Positions 6,945 through 9,188 of a stretch of 9,188 nt of DNA are shown piece by piece. Below the pieces are notes generated by a model. It ran no database searches and was not told the origin of the DNA. It worked only from the letters and a program-made list of their open reading frames with translations. The position numbers and the translations under genes were made by a program. This stretch comes from Candidatus Zixiibacteriota bacterium (GTDB lineage Bacteria > Zixibacteria > MSB-5A5 > GN15 > JAAZOE01). Positions within the stretch are counted from its first letter, which is position 1. Each line of letters begins with the position of its first letter. Location: positions 1 through 9,188 of the forward strand of contig JAUUYJ010000084.1 in assembly GCA_030588275.1 (NCBI GenBank). The letters are read 5' to 3'.

Positions 6945-7903
6945 CCCTTCTCCGCTTTGATTTCACGAACCGCCTGCACCATAATCTTTAACTTTGCCTC
7001 AGTCTCCTCAAGCGTTCTGGTTTTCAGACCACAATCGGGATCGATGTAAACCTTCTCAGGAGGAAATACTTCAAGAGCGCTTAAGATCCACTCCTTAACC
7101 TGCCCGACCGATTCGATGGTATGCGAATGAATATCCAAAACACCCAGCGCGATCTCTTTGGTAAAAGGTGGGTCCTTAAAAATCTCAAGATTGGAGAAAT
7201 CAGAATTGGCAAATTCCAAATCGAGCTGATCGACCGGCAGATCTAATATCTTTGGGTAAATAGTTTTAAAGTCACCATAACAGATATGGCTAATCGTCTT
7301 CGCCTTCATACCATGGGTGACAATTCCCATCGCTTCAATGGCCAGATCCAATTCTTCCGGGCGAGTCGAAATTGCCGGCTCATCAATCTGGATATACTTG
7401 GCACCGGCATCTTCCAAAGCACGAGCCTCTTCCCCAATCACTTCGGCTAAAGCCAGAGTCAAGGCACGCCGATCAGCATAGAAATTATTAAACGACCAGT
7501 CGCACATTGTGTATGGGCCAGTCAGCATCCCCTTAACCGGTTTGTCGGTTAAGGACTGAGCATATTCAAACATGGCCACCGTCATCGCCTCAGGGCGAGT
7601 AACGTCACCACTAACGATCGGCTTGCGATAATACCGATTCCCATAAGCTCGTACCGGTCCGGAGATGGTAAACCCTTTTAGCTTCTCGGCAAAATAGGTC
7701 GCCATGTCACCCCGCTCCATCTCGCCATGAACAAAAATATCTATGCCAATCCTCTCCTGCATTTCGATCAATTCGCGGGTCGCTTTCTGCTCTAACTCAA
7801 AAAGTTCGTCGTAAGAGATTTTTTGGGCAGCAAATTTCGCTCGGGCGGCGACCAGATATGGCGGTTTGGGAAATGATCCCACGGAAGTTGTCTGAAGCAT
7901 CAT
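6935..7903 (-). CDS. Single-barrel (core) MetE-type methionine synthase with intact zinc site
   Basis: The protein has 322 residues and corresponds to only the C-terminal catalytic barrel of cobalamin-independent methionine synthase (full-length MetE is about 750). It would transfer a methyl group to zinc-bound homocysteine. Visible MetE blocks are 'VGSFP' (8-12), 'VHGEMERGDM' (58-67), 'KPIVSGDV' (94-101), 'PVKGMLTGP' (122-130) and 'IQIDEPA' (171-177). The zinc ligands are H206-x-C208, E230 and C291 (in 'PDCGLKTR'). All four match E. coli H641, C643, E665 and C726. The start at 7903 is set by AAAGGGGA (7911-7918) and lies 2 bases after the preceding gene's stop. A 33-residue upstream extension exists but lies inside that gene. 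Core MetE proteins without the N-terminal half include the folate-independent MesA-MesD families, so the methyl donor may not be methyl-folate, although an MTHFR gene follows. The choice between donors cannot be made from sequence alone. Confidence 0.88.
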   Translation of the reverse strand: MMLQTTSVGSFPKPPYLVAARAKFAAQKISYDELFELEQKATRELIEMQERIGIDIFVHGEMERGDMATYFAEKLKGFTISGPVRAYGNRYYRKPIVSGDVTRPEAMTVAMFEYAQSLTDKPVKGMLTGPYTMCDWSFNNFYADRRALTLALAEVIGEEARALEDAGAKYIQIDEPAISTRPEELDLAIEAMGIVTHGMKAKTISHICYGDFKTIYPKILDLPVDQLDLEFANSDFSNLEIFKDPPFTKEIALGVLDIHSHTIESVGQVKEWILSALEVFPPEKVYIDPDCGLKTRTLEETEAKLKIMVQAVREIKAEKGWE

Positions 7904-7905
7904 GG

Positions 7906-8883
7906 TTACTTCCCCTTTCCGGCTGATAATTTTTTGGCTATTTCGGTCATTCGCTTCATTTTCGCAATTGCATATTTTTGCGGCAAAAATTCCAGCCCGC
8001 ATGAGGGGGACAAAATCAACTTATCATTATCGAGATAGGTCAAAATCTTCTCAATTGAAGCCCGTATTTTTTTCTCATTCTCAAGCATAATGTTACGACC
8101 ATCAAAGAGCCCGGCCACAAGCGTTTTGTCCGGATCAAAATCAGCCAAAAGGTCGATGTCGCCGGAATGACTGACCAGATCAAGACCAATCCCATTGACC
8201 GGCAGGTCAAACAGACCTTCTGCTATCGGAGCAATCGAATTGAAGTAGATAAATATAGAGGACTCAACTTTGGTCCCAGCAAAAATCCGATCAATCAGTT
8301 CCCTGGCCAGACCCATTTTGTGCTTGAACAGCGGCAACGATGGCTCATCAATCTGTATATGCTTGCATCCGGCCGAAATCAGGTCTGAGACCTCTTCGGC
8401 CAATAAATCTGTTATCGCCTCAGCGGTCTTATCAAACGACTTGTAATAAAAATTATCGGTCATATCACAAAAGGTAATCGGCCCACACAAAACCGCCTTG
8501 ACCGGTCGGTCGCTCTGCTCGGCGGCAAATTTATACTCATCGGTCACAAACGATTTGGTCCGGGTCAAAAGGTCGGTCACCTGCGGACGACGATAATAAT
8601 TATTATTGTCATAAAAACGCCTCAAACCACCCGGCAAAGCACCAGTCATTGAGGTCGCCATTGGGAAAGTCAACTCATTCCAGCGAATCTGTCCATCGGT
8701 AATAATATCAACACCGGCATCCAACTGATCGTTGATCGTTCGGATAATAGTTTTCTGGCGAATCTCCTCCAACTCGACCGAACTGATTTTCCCCTTTTCT
8801 TCCCGATTGATCGCCCGTCTCAGATTGACGCCATCTTTGCTTGATGGTATCTTGGGATAGTTTCCCACTACCGTAGTTTTCAT
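7906..8883 (-). CDS. MetE-barrel paralogue lacking most zinc ligands
   Basis: The protein has 325 residues of the same MetE/UROD barrel superfamily as the next gene. It shares 'VVGNYP' (5-10), 'ITDGQIRWNE' (61-70), 'PVKAVLCGP' (127-135), 'IQIDEPSL' (176-183), 'FDLPV' (225-229) and 'SPSCGLEFLP' (292-301). Counting from the shared D-L-P-V anchor, the zinc positions read F211 for His, Y213 for Cys and D235 for Glu. Only C295 is kept. It is therefore unlikely to bind zinc and homocysteine in the normal way. The start at 8883 (M-K-T-T-V-V-G) fits the conserved family N-terminus, with GGGAG about 11 bases upstream. A 23-residue upstream extension overlaps aroC and is rejected. The gene begins 4 bases after the aroC stop and ends 2 bases before the catalytic MetE-type gene. 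It could be a non-catalytic partner, a different methyltransferase, or a core-MetE form with another metal site. Confidence 0.85.
   Translation of the reverse strand: MKTTVVGNYPKIPSSKDGVNLRRAINREEKGKISSVELEEIRQKTIIRTINDQLDAGVDIITDGQIRWNELTFPMATSMTGALPGGLRRFYDNNNYYRRPQVTDLLTRTKSFVTDEYKFAAEQSDRPVKAVLCGPITFCDMTDNFYYKSFDKTAEAITDLLAEEVSDLISAGCKHIQIDEPSLPLFKHKMGLARELIDRIFAGTKVESSIFIYFNSIAPIAEGLFDLPVNGIGLDLVSHSGDIDLLADFDPDKTLVAGLFDGRNIMLENEKKIRASIEKILTYLDNDKLILSPSCGLEFLPQKYAIAKMKRMTEIAKKLSAGKGK
7911..7918 (-). promoter_or_regulatory. Ribosome binding site fixing the start of the catalytic MetE-type gene
   Basis: On the minus strand the sequence reads AAAGGGGA, 7 bases before the tandem ATG-ATG at 7903/7900. 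It is embedded in the last codons of the preceding gene, whose stop is at 7906-7908. This argues for initiation at 7903 rather than at the far upstream in-frame ATG at 8002, and for translational coupling of the pair. Confidence 0.7.
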
Positions 8884-8887
8884 CTTT

Positions 8888-9188
8888 TCAAAACTCCCTT
8901 TGCAAATATTCGGAAAATCCGGCCTCCATGGCCCGTCGCGATTCGCCACCAAATTTCTCTGTCAACGCCGATGCAATGACCATAGCCGCCATCGCCTCAC
9001 CGACCACCGCCGCCGCCGGAATGACGCAAACGTCAGATCGTTCGACGATTGCTTCCGCCTTCTGGCCCGTTTTTAGATCAACCGTAGCAACCGGTTGCAT
9101 CAATGTTGAGATCGGTTTGCAGGCGGCCCGGATTACGATTTCGCTTCCATTCGACATCCCACCTTCAACGCCACCGGCATTGTTCGTC
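8888..9188 (-). CDS. aroC: Chorismate synthase, C-terminal part (5' end outside window)
   Basis: The last 99 residues are present and the frame stays open to the window edge. Chorismate synthase makes chorismate from 5-enolpyruvylshikimate-3-phosphate using reduced FMN, the last common step of aromatic biosynthesis, in the cytoplasm. The visible part starts inside the conserved 'NNAGGVEGGMSNG' block and continues with 'ISTL' and 'TVDLKTG'. It then has the third family signature R-S-D-V-C-x4-A-x-V-V-x-E-A-M, which is fully matched, and the typical 'EKFGG' near the end. An internal ATG at 9157 is within the conserved core and is not a start. The TGA at 8888-8890 is 4 bases from the start of the MetE-barrel paralogue, whose ribosome binding site lies inside the aroC end. 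This makes aroC the first visible gene of the operon. Confidence 0.96.
   Translation of the reverse strand, partial: TNNAGGVEGGMSNGSEIVIRAACKPISTLMQPVATVDLKTGQKAEAIVERSDVCVIPAAAVVGEAMAAMVIASALTEKFGGESRRAMEAGFSEYLQREF

Noticed and set aside
7904..8002. N-terminal extension of 33 residues on the catalytic MetE-type protein
   Set aside because: It lies entirely inside the preceding gene in another frame. Family proteins start at the T-x-V-G-S-F-P strand, and a good ribosome binding site precedes the ATG at 7903.
8884..8952. N-terminal extension of 23 residues on the zinc-less MetE paralogue
   Set aside because: It overlaps the conserved end of aroC, and its sequence does not resemble the family. 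The ATG at 8883 begins exactly at the conserved first strand.

Overview
The window reads as chromosomal DNA from a Gram-negative bacterium of moderate GC content. Two proteins carry classic Sec signal peptides. One of them looks like an outer-membrane beta-barrel and the other like a periplasmic TolB-type propeller. The rest are housekeeping genes. No insertion sequence, tRNA, rRNA, CRISPR array or phage gene was seen. The gene style would suit the FCB superphylum (for example candidate Zixibacteria), but that is only an impression and rests on no search.

Left part, plus strand (1-2150): an upstream gene's terminator lies at the window edge. It is followed by an exported barrel-like protein (84-953) and an exported PD40/TolB-like propeller protein (1018-2076). 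A strong hairpin terminator (2117-2146) follows; it is symmetrical enough to serve the convergent minus-strand genes as well.

Middle, minus strand (2174-3547): two paralogous 146-residue proteins with a STAS/SpoIIAA-like alpha/beta pattern stand in tandem. They are about 48% identical by hand alignment over the first 130 residues. Each stop codon sits inside a nearly identical 23-24 base element, although the protein C-termini just before it have diverged. Upstream of the pair is a 331-base gene-free stretch holding a possible promoter, a 9-bp inverted repeat and the probable pepA terminator.

Right part, minus strand (3548-9188): a compact run reads aroC (3' end only), a MetE-barrel paralogue that has lost most of its zinc ligands, a MetE-barrel protein with all zinc ligands intact, a fused homocysteine S-methyltransferase/methylenetetrahydrofolate reductase, and then pepA (leucyl aminopeptidase). 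The first four are spaced by 4, 2 and -10 bases and are almost certainly one translationally coupled operon. pepA follows after 52 bases with no terminator. The three middle genes form a one-carbon/methionine module. The reductase domain makes 5-methyl-tetrahydrofolate, and two or three barrel domains could move a methyl group onto homocysteine.

The most interesting point is the tandem MetE pair. Full-length MetE is itself a duplicated barrel in which the N-terminal copy lost the zinc site. Here a degenerate barrel gene directly precedes a catalytic barrel gene, so the pair resembles a MetE split into two chains, or two different core-MetE enzymes.
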